64,000 bases of DNA from Maricurvus nonylphenolicus (GCF_042854845.1 NZ_AP031498.1:4526001-4590000), one strand, 5' to 3'. Counted from the first letter of the stretch, positions 8,966-18,949 are shown. Notes: generated from the letters alone by a model not told the origin. Numbers and translations: made by a program.

Positions 8966-10120
8966 TTAGTTAAACAACTTATAGAAAAACAGCTTGATGC
9001 CATCCAGAAGTCGAGTAAAGAAGCCCGCTTCGGCAACAGCCTGGGTAGCGACCAGCGGCTGGTCCACCAGGGTTTCGCCATTGAGTGTAACGGTCAGATT
9101 ACCCAGTTCCTGGCCCGCTTTGATGGGCGCCTTGATGACATCATCAATATGCATCTGTGCATCCAGCTCTTTCTGAGCACCGCGTGGAATGGTCAGATAC
9201 AAGTCTTCGGCCAACCCAAGACTGATATTCTCCGCTTTCCCCGCCCACACGCGCGCTTCAGTCAGGGATTGATTGGCCCCATAAATCTTATGTGTTTGGA
9301 AATAACGAAAACCATAGGCCAGTAACTTTTGCGACTCAGCAGCACGAGCCTCTTCTGAACGCGTTCCCATGACCACCGAAATCAGGCGCATGCCATTTTT
9401 CTGAGCAGAAGACACCAGGCAGTAGCCGGCCTCATCGGTATGGCCTGTTTTGATGCCATCAACGGTTTTGTCGCGGAATAACAGCTTATTGCGATTGGGC
9501 TGGTTAATGCCGTTGTACTTAAAGTACTTTTCGGAATACAGGCGATAGTGCTCAGGAAAATCGTTAATCAGGCCACGAGCCAGCAAAGACAGGTCGCGAG
9601 CACTGGTTAGATGCCCTTCTACGGGCCAACCAGTCACGTTATAAAAGGTGGTGTTATCCATACCCAATAGGGCTGCCTGTTGGTTCATCACATCAACAAA
9701 GGCATCTTCACTACCTGCAATATGTTCTGCCAAGGCAACGCTGGCATCATTACCCGACTGAATAATCATGCCACGCAATAAATCCATGACCGAGACACGG
9801 GTGCCTTCGCGGATAAACATTTTCGAGCCGCCCATTTTCCAGGCTTTGACGCTGACACGCACCAGCTCATCTTCGCGCAGGTTACCGCTTTCAATCTCTG
9901 AGAAAACGATATAGGCGGTCATCATCTTGGTTAGACTGGCTGGCGGTAGCTGCTCGTCAGAATTGTTCTCCACCAGTACCTCGCCAGTATCAGCATCGAT
10001 CAACAGGTAAGCGGTAGACGCCAATTGCGGCGGTGCAGGAATAATTACCTGTCGTGCATACACCAAATTGGAGGCCAATACGGCAACGAGGGTTAAACAG
10101 GTCGCAAGTGTTTTAAACAT
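8966..10120 (-). CDS. dacA: D-alanyl-D-alanine carboxypeptidase (PBP5/6 type)
   Basis: A 384-aa periplasmic enzyme that trims the terminal D-Ala of peptidoglycan pentapeptides. A signal peptide ends near VYA (residues 1-22). The serine penicillin-binding motifs are S62-L-T-K65, S122-G-N124 and K224-T-G226. The C-terminal PBP5 domain ends in an amphipathic helix (FFTRLLDGIKLFFYKLF) that anchors the protein to the inner membrane. It lies between rlpA and ybeD in the conserved cell-elongation cluster. Confidence 0.97.
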   Translation of the reverse strand: MFKTLATCLTLVAVLASNLVYARQVIIPAPPQLASTAYLLIDADTGEVLVENNSDEQLPPASLTKMMTAYIVFSEIESGNLREDELVRVSVKAWKMGGSKMFIREGTRVSVMDLLRGMIIQSGNDASVALAEHIAGSEDAFVDVMNQQAALLGMDNTTFYNVTGWPVEGHLTSARDLSLLARGLINDFPEHYRLYSEKYFKYNGINQPNRNKLLFRDKTVDGIKTGHTDEAGYCLVSSAQKNGMRLISVVMGTRSEEARAAESQKLLAYGFRYFQTHKIYGANQSLTEARVWAGKAENISLGLAEDLYLTIPRGAQKELDAQMHIDDVIKAPIKAGQELGNLTVTLNGETLVDQPLVATQAVAEAGFFTRLLDGIKLFFYKLFN

Positions 10121-10180
10121 AGGAAATGAAAACTGGTCTTTAAACTGATAATGAATGGCCGCTAGTGTACCACTAGCGGG

Positions 10181-11074
10181 CTAGTCATAAACCACATGGG
10201 GCGTTGGCAAGCGATTTTTTTGTAGGAGTTCACGCAATTGCAGAAGTTCCCAATTATCGCTGATAGGGCCAATGCGCACACGGTAAAGTTGATCACGTTC
10301 CGGCGCCTGACGAATATTAACCGGGTAATGTGTCAATTGGGCAATCTGGTCGACCACCTTGGCCGCCGCATTAGCACTGCTGAAAGCCCCCGCCTGCAGG
10401 AAGGTATTATCAGGCAATTGATAGCCCGCTGATTGCTTGGGTGCAGGCGCTTTCGGGATAGCACCCTGAGCGCTAGCCGTTACGGTCTGAGCCGGTGTTG
10501 ACGGAAACCTCGACTGAGCAGGCGTCGCTGCCAAGGTCTGACCGGGGGTGATCACTTCCACGGTTACCGGTGCGGTACCCTGATTTACAAACCCCAGTTT
10601 ACTCGCTGCGGTATAGGTCAGATCGATAATACGACCGCCGTGAAAGGGCCCGCGGTCATTTACCCTGACCACGACAGAGCGCCCATTGCGCTTGTTGGTC
10701 ACACGTACATAGCTGGGAATCGGCAAGGTTTTATGGGCCGCGGTCATGCCGTACATATCGTAGACCTCTCCATTAGAGGTACGTCGACCGTGAAACTTAC
10801 GCCCATACCAGGAAGCATCACCTTCCTGACGGAACCCTTCGGCGCTGGGCATTACATAATAGGTTTTACCCAACACCGTGTAGGGGCTTTTATTGCCGGC
10901 CTTGGTCCGCTGCTCGACACGGGGAACGGCATCGGGAATATGGGAGACATCAACGGGCCCACGCGGACCACTGTCTTTAACAACAATCGGGCTGCTACCA
11001 CAGGCACTTAACAGCAAGGCGCTCAACGCCAGGAAGGAGGCTTGTTTGGCCCGCTGTAATAGCACCGGATTCAT
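10181..11074 (-). CDS. rlpA: RlpA septal-ring lytic transglycosylase lipoprotein
   Basis: A 297-aa outer-membrane lipoprotein. The lipobox LLSAC places the lipidated Cys at residue 25. A double-psi beta-barrel domain (about 84-155; GDASWYGRKFHGRRTSNGE, VRVNDRGPF) is the glycan-cleaving part, shown in Pseudomonas to act on glycan without stem peptides. A proline/alanine linker leads to a C-terminal SPOR domain (about 218-295) that binds septal denuded glycan. It starts within the last 4 nt of mltB, which implies translational coupling. Confidence 0.95.
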   Translation of the reverse strand: MNPVLLQRAKQASFLALSALLLSACGSSPIVVKDSGPRGPVDVSHIPDAVPRVEQRTKAGNKSPYTVLGKTYYVMPSAEGFRQEGDASWYGRKFHGRRTSNGEVYDMYGMTAAHKTLPIPSYVRVTNKRNGRSVVVRVNDRGPFHGGRIIDLTYTAASKLGFVNQGTAPVTVEVITPGQTLAATPAQSRFPSTPAQTVTASAQGAIPKAPAPKQSAGYQLPDNTFLQAGAFSSANAAAKVVDQIAQLTHYPVNIRQAPERDQLYRVRIGPISDNWELLQLRELLQKNRLPTPHVVYD

Positions 11075-12096
11075 GAAGCCTTCATCTCTTTGGCGATAGC
11101 CTGACTGAGCTGATATACCGACATGGCGTAGAGGCGACTGTGATTGTAGCGAGTGATGACATAGAAGTTACGCAATCCCATCCAAAACTCAGTACCGTTC
11201 TCGCCCTGCAGACGCATTAAGGTTGCATCCTGCTCATCGGCAAAATCATCCAGCGGTTTATAACCCGCCGCCTTCAGCTCACCAACAGTATGCTTGGGCT
11301 TGAGGGAGACATTGGCCAGCTCGCGCTCATAACCGTTATTGACCCGCGCGCGGCTTACGACATCAGCGCCGGGCTGCCAGCCGTGGCGTTTGAAATAATT
11401 GGCCACACTGCCAATGGCATCGACCGGGTTGTTCCAGATGTCGGTGAAACCATCGCCGTCGAAATCCACTGCATACTCACGGTAGCTCGAAGGCATAAAC
11501 TGGCCATAGCCCATGGCCCCGGCATAGGAGCCCTTCAGACTCAGCGGATCCTGCGACTGCTCGCGAGACAAGACCAGAAAATGCTTTAGCTCCTTGCGGA
11601 AAAACTTGCTGCGCTTGGGGTAATCAAAGGCCAGGGTTGAGAGCGCATCCATCACCCGGTAACTGCCCTTATGGCGCCCATAACGGGTTTCTACGCCAAT
11701 AATGGAAACAATCATCTCGGCCGGCACGCCGTATTGTTTTTCCGCTCGCGCCAAGGTCTCGCGGTGCTGCTGCCAGAATTCCACGCCTTTGCGGGTACGA
11801 TCAGGGGTTACAAAAATCTTGCGGTAGTCTTTCCAGGGTTTGGTTTTTTCCGCTGGACGGGCAATGGCATCCAAAATGGATTGCTTGCGCTCTGCCTGCT
11901 GCAACCAGGCATTGAGCTCGTCAGCCTTAAAACCATGCTCGGCGACCATCTCATCGACAAATGGCTTGGCCATGCTGTGACTGGAATAATCGGCGTAGGC
12001 TGTAGATGCCAGACCGACTTGAACGCTTAATGCCCCAACCAATACCTTAAAATATGTCCCGGCAGAGCGCCCCACATGTGTTAATCCTTTCAACAT
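11071..12096 (-). CDS. mltB: Membrane-bound lytic murein transglycosylase B
   Basis: A 341-aa GH103 transglycosylase that cleaves the MurNAc-GlcNAc bond with 1,6-anhydro product. The catalytic glutamate is E136 in SIIGVETRYGRHKG. AMGYGQFMPSSY and FDGDGFTDIWNNPVDAIGSVANYF are typical. The N-terminus (residues 1-35) looks like a cleavable signal peptide ending AYA and has no lipobox, so the protein may be soluble in the periplasm, unlike the E. coli lipoprotein. The stop overlaps the rlpA start. Confidence 0.95.
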   Translation of the reverse strand: MLKGLTHVGRSAGTYFKVLVGALSVQVGLASTAYADYSSHSMAKPFVDEMVAEHGFKADELNAWLQQAERKQSILDAIARPAEKTKPWKDYRKIFVTPDRTRKGVEFWQQHRETLARAEKQYGVPAEMIVSIIGVETRYGRHKGSYRVMDALSTLAFDYPKRSKFFRKELKHFLVLSREQSQDPLSLKGSYAGAMGYGQFMPSSYREYAVDFDGDGFTDIWNNPVDAIGSVANYFKRHGWQPGADVVSRARVNNGYERELANVSLKPKHTVGELKAAGYKPLDDFADEQDATLMRLQGENGTEFWMGLRNFYVITRYNHSRLYAMSVYQLSQAIAKEMKAS

Positions 12097-12159
12097 TCCT
12101 ACCTCTTATTTTATTGGCGGGGTTTATCTTCACTGTTTCCCTACTAGAGCCTAAAGGCC

Positions 12160-13302
12160 CTATATGGTGACCCGCCTACGTTCCGTGCTAATGGCCATCA
12201 AGATACCAAACCCGGTCATCAAGGTCACGATGGATGTGCCACCGTGACTCACCAGGGGTAGTGGCACCCCCACTACAGGCAATAAACCCGATACCATGCC
12301 TATGTTAACAAACACATAGACAAAAAATGTGAAGGTAATACTCCCCGCTAGCAATCGGCTAAAACTATCCTGTGCTTGAGCGGCAATCCACAAGCCGCGG
12401 CCAATAATTAACACGTACAAGCTTAACAGTAACAAAACGCCCAGCAGGCCAAACTCTTCGGCCAGTACCGCAATAATAAAATCGGTATGACTTTCAGGCA
12501 GGAAATTGAGTTGCGACTGGGTGCCGTTTAACCAACCCTTGCCGTCAAAGCCACCGGAGCCAATGGCGGTTTTCGACTGAATAATATTCCACCCTGCCCC
12601 TAGCTTGTCAGCCTCTGGATTGAGCAAGGTCAAAATCCGCTGCTTTTGGTAGGCGTGAAGCACAAACTGCCAGATAGGCCAGGCGGCGGCCAGCAGCAAC
12701 AACATAGCGCCGAGAATGTAACGCCAACGCAGACCGGCAAAAAACAATACCATCAGGCCCGATGAAGCCACCAACAGGGAGGTCCCCAAATCCGGTTGCT
12801 TCATAATCAGCAAGGTCGGCACTCCGATAATCACCAGGGTCCAAAACACATGCTTAAAGGATGGCGGTAAAATACGCTTAGCCAGGTAGGCTGCGACAGC
12901 AATAGGCATGGCCAATTTGAGGATCTCGGAGGGCTGGAAGCGAAACCCACCCAGGCTCAACCAGCGCTGTGCACCTTTAGCCCCCACGCCAAAAAAGATC
13001 ACCATAATCAGCAGAAACACGCCGCCACAGTAGGCCCAGGGAGCCCAGCGCTCAAACACCTGCAGCTTGATTTGCGCAGTAACAAACATGGCACCATAGG
13101 CGATAATAAAGAATGCCCCTTGGCGCTTGAGGTAGTGCCCCTCCTGACCACTGGCGCTATAGAGCACCACAATACCGTAGGCGGTCAGCAACATCAGTGA
13201 CAATAACAGCGGAATATCGATATGGTGACGCTGCCAAAAACTGATGGGCTTGCGCAGGTCGTGACTGGCTTCCGGCATACGCCGCAAAAAATCACCGGCC
13301 AT
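12160..13302 (-). CDS. rodA: Rod-shape SEDS glycosyltransferase RodA
   Basis: A 380-aa polytopic SEDS protein, the peptidoglycan glycosyltransferase of the elongasome that works with PBP2. About ten membrane segments are visible, with the SEDS signatures GWNIIQSKTAIGSGG, LPESHTDFIIAVLAEEFG and VPLPLVSHGGTS. A longer reading starts inside mrdA; I choose the ATG at 13302 (MAGDFLRRM), one base after the mrdA stop, because AGGAGAGG lies just upstream within the end of mrdA. Confidence 0.96.
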   Translation of the reverse strand: MAGDFLRRMPEASHDLRKPISFWQRHHIDIPLLLSLMLLTAYGIVVLYSASGQEGHYLKRQGAFFIIAYGAMFVTAQIKLQVFERWAPWAYCGGVFLLIMVIFFGVGAKGAQRWLSLGGFRFQPSEILKLAMPIAVAAYLAKRILPPSFKHVFWTLVIIGVPTLLIMKQPDLGTSLLVASSGLMVLFFAGLRWRYILGAMLLLLAAAWPIWQFVLHAYQKQRILTLLNPEADKLGAGWNIIQSKTAIGSGGFDGKGWLNGTQSQLNFLPESHTDFIIAVLAEEFGLLGVLLLLSLYVLIIGRGLWIAAQAQDSFSRLLAGSITFTFFVYVFVNIGMVSGLLPVVGVPLPLVSHGGTSIVTLMTGFGILMAISTERRRVTI

Positions 13303-13303
13303 A

Positions 13304-15244
13304 TCAGCTGTCCTCTCCTGTGTATTGGCCTGCACGACGTCGTAACTGACCGTTGGGCTCAACGGCCGTATCGAATGCATCCTCAATAGCGGCCGTGCCA
13401 GCCTTCACCGCCTCGGCCTGCAAGTAGGCATCAAACACTTTACGGGCGATTTTGGCTGCATTGGAACTCTTTTCACCATTTTCCACTATCACCGCCACAG
13501 CAATTTTCGGGTCATTCGCCGGAGCAAAGGCGACAAATAGCGCGTGGTCACGCTGGCGCTCTTCCAGCGCTTCGGAGTCATACTCTTCTCCCTGAGCAAT
13601 ACCCACCACCTGAGCGGTACCGGTCTTGCCGGCAATCTTGTAATCCATGCCATAGCGAATACTTTGTGCGGTTCCGCGCTGACTGTGCACCACGGCTTGC
13701 ATCGCATCAAATATCTGCCGCCAGTGGCCTTCAGCAACATCCACACCGTCAACCACCGCCGGGGCAACGGCCTCATCGTTTACCTGAGCAACCAGTTGCG
13801 GTTGCATCTGCTTACCCTGGTTAGCAAGGGTGGAGGTCATCACCGCCAGCTGCATAGGCGTGGTCAAGACATCTCCCTGACCCAGCCCCACATTCAAGCT
13901 ATCACCGGGAAACCAGGGTAAACCACGCACGCGGCGCTTCCAGTCTCGCGACGGCCAAATACCCCCGCGCTCACTGGGGACATCAACGCCGGTTTTTTCT
14001 CCCAAACCAAAATGCGAGCCGAAATTGTGGATATTGTCGATGCCCATACGGAACGCTAAGTCGTAATAATAGGTATCGCAGGACTCCACCACCGCCTGTT
14101 TAAGCTTGATACGATTGCCGTGGCCTTTACGTTTCCAATCACGGTACAAACGCTCTTCACCTTCGAGCTGGTAATAACCGGGGTCCTTCACACTGTAGTT
14201 GGCATCGATGTAGTTGTAGTGCAGGCCTGCCAGTCCCAGCATAGGTTTGATGGTTGAACCCGGTGGGTACTGCCCCTGTATGGAGCGGTTAAACAAAGGC
14301 AGGTCCAATGACTCATTCAGGGCACGATAATCCTTGAAAGAAATTCCGGTCACAAACAGGTTGGGGTTGTAACTGGGTGTACTGACCATGGCCAAGACTC
14401 CGCCATTATTCACATCCAGCGCCACTACCGAGCCGCGGCGCTCCCCCAGGGCATCATAGGCAACCTGTTGCAGCAAGCTGTCAAAGTGCAGGGTTAAATT
14501 AGCACCGGGCACCGGGTCTGTGCGCTCCAATACACGCAGTACGCGCCCACGGGCATTGGTTTCAACATTCTGGTAACCCACATCGCCCAATAGCTGATCT
14601 TCGTAATACTTCTCTAAGCCAATCTTACCGATGGTATGGGTGCCGCTGTAACGACGGTACTGCTCTTCGTCGAAGCCGCCGAGCTCACGATCATTAATGC
14701 GTCCAACGTAACCGACACTGTGCGCGGTCAGCTCTCCCAGCGGGTAATGACGCACCAGTTCAGCTTTGACCTCAACACCGGAGAGGCGGTATTCGTTCAC
14801 CGCCAAGCGGGCAATTTCCGGCTCACTCAGACGATAGCGCAGGGGCACGGCTTCAAACGGACGTCGGCGCTGCTGTAAACGCTTGTGAAACTTTTCCAGC
14901 TCTTCGTCTTTAAATTCAATTAAGTCATCGAGGATGATGAGCGTCTGCTCCAGGTCTTTGACCCGCTCTTTAATAATGGTGAGGGTATAACTGGGGCGGT
15001 TATCGGCCAGCAAGACGCCATTGCGGTCGTAAATCAGGCCGCGTGTTGGTGGAATCGGCTGAACCTGCACGCGATTACTGTCAGAGCGTGTCACATAATC
15101 GCGGTAATTCACCACCTGCAAATTATAAAAACGGGCCAGCAGTATCCCCAGTAAACAGACAATGGCAATGACGACCACAATTAAGCGGCGAGTAAAAATT
15201 CTCGCTTCACTAAAATGGTCCTTAATGTGTTCGTAGTCTGCCAT
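13304..15244 (-). CDS. mrdA: Penicillin-binding protein 2
   Basis: A 646-aa class B PBP, the elongation-specific transpeptidase. One N-terminal membrane segment (LIVVVIAIVCLLGILLARFYNL) is followed by the pedestal region and the transpeptidase domain. Active-site motifs are STIK (PPGSTIKP), SCD (ESCDTYYYD) and KTG (IAGKTGTAQV). The partner rodA follows immediately. The gene begins about 140 nt after rlmH ends, so a promoter could lie between. Confidence 0.97.
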   Translation of the reverse strand: MADYEHIKDHFSEARIFTRRLIVVVIAIVCLLGILLARFYNLQVVNYRDYVTRSDSNRVQVQPIPPTRGLIYDRNGVLLADNRPSYTLTIIKERVKDLEQTLIILDDLIEFKDEELEKFHKRLQQRRRPFEAVPLRYRLSEPEIARLAVNEYRLSGVEVKAELVRHYPLGELTAHSVGYVGRINDRELGGFDEEQYRRYSGTHTIGKIGLEKYYEDQLLGDVGYQNVETNARGRVLRVLERTDPVPGANLTLHFDSLLQQVAYDALGERRGSVVALDVNNGGVLAMVSTPSYNPNLFVTGISFKDYRALNESLDLPLFNRSIQGQYPPGSTIKPMLGLAGLHYNYIDANYSVKDPGYYQLEGEERLYRDWKRKGHGNRIKLKQAVVESCDTYYYDLAFRMGIDNIHNFGSHFGLGEKTGVDVPSERGGIWPSRDWKRRVRGLPWFPGDSLNVGLGQGDVLTTPMQLAVMTSTLANQGKQMQPQLVAQVNDEAVAPAVVDGVDVAEGHWRQIFDAMQAVVHSQRGTAQSIRYGMDYKIAGKTGTAQVVGIAQGEEYDSEALEERQRDHALFVAFAPANDPKIAVAVIVENGEKSSNAAKIARKVFDAYLQAEAVKAGTAAIEDAFDTAVEPNGQLRRRAGQYTGEDS

Positions 15245-15387
15245 TAATCCTGGGCGGTGCTATCCAAGTATTGTCTTAAGAGATAACCCTTAAAAGGGCT
15301 TGTTATTGTTGTTATGCAAAACCGTGATTGTGCCGCATTTTGTGCAGCGGTGCGACTCTGTGGCTAAGGAGGTGCCTGCTTTCAGGC

Positions 15388-15855
15388 TTATTTATGGTAA
15401 GGATGATTATTGAGAATGGTCCAAGCGCGATAAAGCTGCTCAATAACCACAATGCGAACCAGGGGATGGGGCAACGTCAGTGCCGATAACGACCACTTGG
15501 CATCGGCGCGAGCCAGGCACGCTGGAGCCAAACCATCGGGCCCACCAATCAGCAAACTGTAATTGCCACCTTCCATGCGCCAGTCCGCCAGATTCTCGGC
15601 TAACTTTTCGGTGCTCCAGGGTTTACCTTTTACATCCAACGCGATGACCTTATCGCCGGCCGGGATAGCAGCCAACATCTGCTCGCCTTCTTTGGTCATC
15701 GCTTTTTCGATACTGGCATTTTTGCCCCGCGCGCCCAACGGCAACTCCACCACTTCAACGGTGAAATCCCTCGGCAGACGCTTGGCATATTCCTGATAGC
15801 CGGTTTCAACCCAGGCGGGCATTTTGGTGCCTACGGCAATGATTCGAGTGCGCAT
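15388..15855 (-). CDS. rlmH: 23S rRNA (pseudouridine1915-N3)-methyltransferase
   Basis: A 155-aa SPOUT-class methyltransferase (YbeA family) that methylates pseudouridine 1915 in helix 69 of 23S rRNA. The SAM-binding knot is LLIGGPDGLAPACL, the start MRTRIIAVGTKMPAW is typical and the C-terminus ends YHK as in the family. It lies directly downstream of rsfS (23 nt), the usual arrangement. Confidence 0.96.
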   Translation of the reverse strand: MRTRIIAVGTKMPAWVETGYQEYAKRLPRDFTVEVVELPLGARGKNASIEKAMTKEGEQMLAAIPAGDKVIALDVKGKPWSTEKLAENLADWRMEGGNYSLLIGGPDGLAPACLARADAKWSLSALTLPHPLVRIVVIEQLYRAWTILNNHPYHK

Positions 15856-15878
15856 GTTATACGGTCAGTACCGAAGGG

Positions 15879-16250
15879 TTAGTCTTGAGGCTCTTGCTCA
15901 TCACTTTCGTGACGGTTGGCCGGCTCCATACTCCAGAGTTTTTCCAGATCATAGAAGCTGCGGGTTTGCGGCAACATCGCGTGTAACACCACATCACCAT
16001 AGTCGACCAGCACCCACTCGCCGGACTCCATGCCCTCAACACCGATGGGACGCAGATCGAGTTTTTTAGCTTCCTCGATCACATTATCGGCCAGGGATTT
16101 CACATGACGGTTGGAGGTACCGGTAACAATCACCAGGGTGTCCATCACATCGGATAATTCAGTCACATCGATACGAACGATTTCCTGACCTTTAACATCT
16201 TCCAGGGCATCAACAACAACCTGGCTTAACTCTTGTGTGCTTTTTGACAT
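15879..16250 (-). CDS. rsfS: Ribosomal silencing factor
   Basis: A 123-aa protein that binds uL14 on the large ribosomal subunit and blocks subunit joining when nutrients are low. The core DTLVIVTGTSNRHVKSLADNV, the EGMESGEWVLVDYGDVVLHAM block and RSFYDLEKLW are diagnostic. The acidic tail after residue 110 (RHESDEQEPQD) is variable in the family. It lies between nadD and rlmH in the conserved string. Confidence 0.96.
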   Translation of the reverse strand: MSKSTQELSQVVVDALEDVKGQEIVRIDVTELSDVMDTLVIVTGTSNRHVKSLADNVIEEAKKLDLRPIGVEGMESGEWVLVDYGDVVLHAMLPQTRSFYDLEKLWSMEPANRHESDEQEPQD

Positions 16251-16285
16251 ACAAATCTCTTGCTTAAAACGTACGTAATTCGGTT

Positions 16286-16942
16286 TTACTCAGTCGGTAA
16301 ACGGTAAAGTTGTTTACGCTGAATATAGGCCCAAACGCTATCGGGCAATAAAAACTGTGGCGATTCACCGGCACTGATTTGGCGACGAATCTCGGTTGCC
16401 GAAATAGGCAGTAAACTCATTTGCTGGATAACCACAGAGCCCTGGGGCGAGCTATAAAGCTTATCCACAGACGCTTGATGTTGACGAAGAAAGTCAGCCA
16501 AGTCCCCCTGCTCCGGCAAATGCCAACCGGGCCTTGCCACCACCAGCAGATGCGCAAAATCCGTCAGCTCCCGCCAGCGATACCAGCTGTCGAGATTCAC
16601 TAACGAGTCCATCCCCATCGCCAAGATTAGCGAGACGTCTGGGCCGACTTCGCGACGCACCTCCGTCAGGGTATCCACCATATAGGAAGGCGCATCACGC
16701 TCCATCTCTCGACGATCGATACTTAACTGCGGGCAATCAGCTGTCGCCAGCTCCACCATGGCGGCACGATCTTCACTGTTACAGCCAAGGGTATTCTTGT
16801 GCGGCGGGCGATGGCTGGGCATTAAACGCATATCATCGAGCTGGAGCTGCTCAGTCAGCTCCAGCGCCATACGCAGATGACCGTTATGGACCGGATCAAA
16901 GGTACCGCCGAACAGCGCCAAAGTCCCTAAACGTTGAACCAT
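16286..16942 (-). CDS. nadD: Nicotinate-nucleotide adenylyltransferase
   Basis: A 218-aa nucleotidyltransferase that makes deamido-NAD from nicotinate mononucleotide and ATP. The GGTFDPVHNGHL motif holds the HxGH nucleotidyltransferase signature, followed by PSHRPPHK, LAMGMDSLVNLDSW and ISATEIRRQI. A longer reading overlaps the end of proA; the ATG at 16942 (MVQRLGTLALF) gives the family length and leaves a 38-nt gap to proA. The ribosome site in front is weak. Confidence 0.95.
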   Translation of the reverse strand: MVQRLGTLALFGGTFDPVHNGHLRMALELTEQLQLDDMRLMPSHRPPHKNTLGCNSEDRAAMVELATADCPQLSIDRREMERDAPSYMVDTLTEVRREVGPDVSLILAMGMDSLVNLDSWYRWRELTDFAHLLVVARPGWHLPEQGDLADFLRQHQASVDKLYSSPQGSVVIQQMSLLPISATEIRRQISAGESPQFLLPDSVWAYIQRKQLYRLPTE

Positions 16943-16980
16943 AACGCTAGCTTCTGGCACTGGAATTACTGCCGCGGCTA

Positions 16981-18234
16981 TTACTGACGAATATGGCCAT
17001 CGCCCAACACAATCCACTTCTGCGAGGTCAAACCTTCCAACCCCACAGGACCGCGAGCATGGATTTTATCGGTAGAAATACCAATCTCCGCGCCCAAACC
17101 ATACTCAAAGCCATCGGCAAAACGGGTAGAGGCGTTAATCATCACCGAACTGGAATCCACCTCGGCGATAAAACGACGACCGCGGCTGTAATCTTCTGTC
17201 ACAATCGACTCGGTATGGGCCGAGCTGTACTGGCGAATATGATCCATAGCGGCATCCATATCGGCAACCACACGGATAGACAGTACAGGGGCCAGATACT
17301 CGGTCGCCCAGTCTTCATCGTTGGCAACAGCGGCATCGATAATATCGCGGGTTTTCTCACAACCACGCAGCTCTACACCCTTGTCGCGATAGGCATCAGC
17401 CAGACGCGGCAGAATCTCTGCGGCAACCGCTTCGGCAACCAACAGGGTCTCCATGGCATTGCACACACCGTAGCGATGGGTTTTGGCATTGAGCGCAATA
17501 TTAAAGGCTTTTTCCAAATCGGCCTTGTCATCGATATAAACATGGCAGATACCGTCCAGGTGTTTGATCACGGCCACCTTGGCATCATTGGAGATACGCT
17601 CGATCAGGCTTTTGCCACCACGGGGCACAATCACATCGACGTAATCTTCCATGGAAATCAGCTCACCCACGGCTGCACGATCTGTGGTTTCCACCACTTG
17701 AACACAGGCTTCAGGTAAACCGGCTGCTTTCAGACCGCTTTTAATACACTCGGCAATGGCCTTATTGGAATTAATCGCCTCACTGCCACCGCGCAGAATC
17801 GTGGCATTACCGGACTTCAAGCACAGGCTGGCCGCATCAATGGTCACATTGGGGCGCGACTCGTAAATAATGCCAATCACACCGAGAGGCACACGCATCT
17901 TGCCCACCTGAATACCACTGGGGCGATAGCTTAGATCGGTAATTTCACCACAGGGATCAGGCAGAGCCGCTACCTGACGCAGACCATCGATCATGCCGTC
18001 GATCACCTTGGGGCTTAATTCCAGACGATCCAACAAGGCAGCATCAAGGCCATTGGCACGGCCATTTTCCATATCGATGGCATTGGCAGCCGCCAGCGCC
18101 TCACGATTGGCTTCCAGCGCATCGGCGGTGGCCAGTAATGCTTGGTTCTTTTCCCCGGTGGTCGCCGCCACAATACGGCGACTGGCATCGCGAGCCTGCT
18201 GGCCCAGGGTGGCCATATACTCTTTTACATTCAT
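16981..18234 (-). CDS. proA: Gamma-glutamyl phosphate reductase (glutamate-5-semialdehyde dehydrogenase)
   Basis: A 417-aa aldehyde-dehydrogenase-fold enzyme, second step of proline synthesis, reducing gamma-glutamyl phosphate with NADPH. The catalytic cysteine lies in KHLDGICHVYID; IIYESRPNVTIDAA and NASTRFADGFEYGLGAEIGIST are family signatures. proB is not adjacent. A minus-strand TATAAT lies 60-65 nt upstream of the ATG, so the gene may have its own promoter although it is in line with the rest of the minus-strand run. Confidence 0.97.
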   Translation of the reverse strand: MNVKEYMATLGQQARDASRRIVAATTGEKNQALLATADALEANREALAAANAIDMENGRANGLDAALLDRLELSPKVIDGMIDGLRQVAALPDPCGEITDLSYRPSGIQVGKMRVPLGVIGIIYESRPNVTIDAASLCLKSGNATILRGGSEAINSNKAIAECIKSGLKAAGLPEACVQVVETTDRAAVGELISMEDYVDVIVPRGGKSLIERISNDAKVAVIKHLDGICHVYIDDKADLEKAFNIALNAKTHRYGVCNAMETLLVAEAVAAEILPRLADAYRDKGVELRGCEKTRDIIDAAVANDEDWATEYLAPVLSIRVVADMDAAMDHIRQYSSAHTESIVTEDYSRGRRFIAEVDSSSVMINASTRFADGFEYGLGAEIGISTDKIHARGPVGLEGLTSQKWIVLGDGHIRQ

Positions 18235-18293
18235 GTACTTGGTGATCTTTTTTTGTCGATAGCAACAGAGTGGCCCAAAGGGCCAAAAAGCGC

Positions 18294-18313
18294 ATTATAC
18301 CTGCTTTGGCAGG
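18294..18313 (-). promoter_or_regulatory. Possible proA promoter with overlapping palindrome
   Basis: On the minus strand a perfect TATAAT (18299-18294) is preceded directly by the inverted repeat CCTGC-TTTG-GCAGG (18300-18313). A good -35 box is not visible at 16-18 nt, so an activator or a weak promoter is possible. The palindrome beside the -10 box could be an operator. Confidence 0.3.
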
Positions 18314-18355
18314 CATAGTGGGGGGAATAGCAGAGAGATTTACCCGGTCGCCAAT

Positions 18356-18949
18356 TTACTCTGAAGATAGGCGAGCGACCCTTTCGGCAATATGCTCCAG
18401 GCGCATATAGGGATCTTGCAGCTCCCACAGGGCCATCTTGTCTGGCAGGCTCAATGGCAACAATTGACTTAACTGCCAGCCCAACTGACTGGCATTGGTG
18501 GCTGGTGCCAGGTGAAGTTGCGCCACCGCAGGGTGCTCCTTGAGCTGATCCAGCAACTGCAGCAAACCGTCATATTCTGCGCTCATCGCCGCAAACGCCT
18601 CACTGTCCTCATGCTCGTCGGCCAACCACTCGACATTTGCGGTCAGTAATTGATCGGTTTGCACCTCCGACTGCTGCACCCGAAAACGCCGCCGCCCCTC
18701 GATTTGTACAACCAGCAAACCACCGGGCTTCTGGCTCCAATCGACAATTACCGCTTCGGTGCCAACGGGAAAAATCAGCGGTGCCTGCCCCACCTCGCGC
18801 CCCTCGCGAATTTGCACCACACCGAACCCTGCCTCCTGCTTAAGCTGGGCGCTGATCATGGTCAGGTAGCGTGGTTCGAAGATCTGCAGGGCCATCAACT
18901 GGCCAGGCAAGAGTAATTGCGACAGAGGGAATAAGGGCAACATCATCAT
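18356..18949 (-). CDS. LON peptidase substrate-binding (N-terminal) domain protein
   Basis: A 197-aa stand-alone Lon-N domain protein: LPLFPLSQLLLPGQLMALQIFEPRYLTM at the start, GFGVVQIREG and a later helical half. Proteins of this type lack the ATPase and protease domains of Lon and are often encoded alone in gammaproteobacteria; their role is not settled. The reading begins with three consecutive ATG codons. It is the first gene of the minus-strand series. Confidence 0.9.
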   Translation of the reverse strand: MMMLPLFPLSQLLLPGQLMALQIFEPRYLTMISAQLKQEAGFGVVQIREGREVGQAPLIFPVGTEAVIVDWSQKPGGLLVVQIEGRRRFRVQQSEVQTDQLLTANVEWLADEHEDSEAFAAMSAEYDGLLQLLDQLKEHPAVAQLHLAPATNASQLGWQLSQLLPLSLPDKMALWELQDPYMRLEHIAERVARLSSE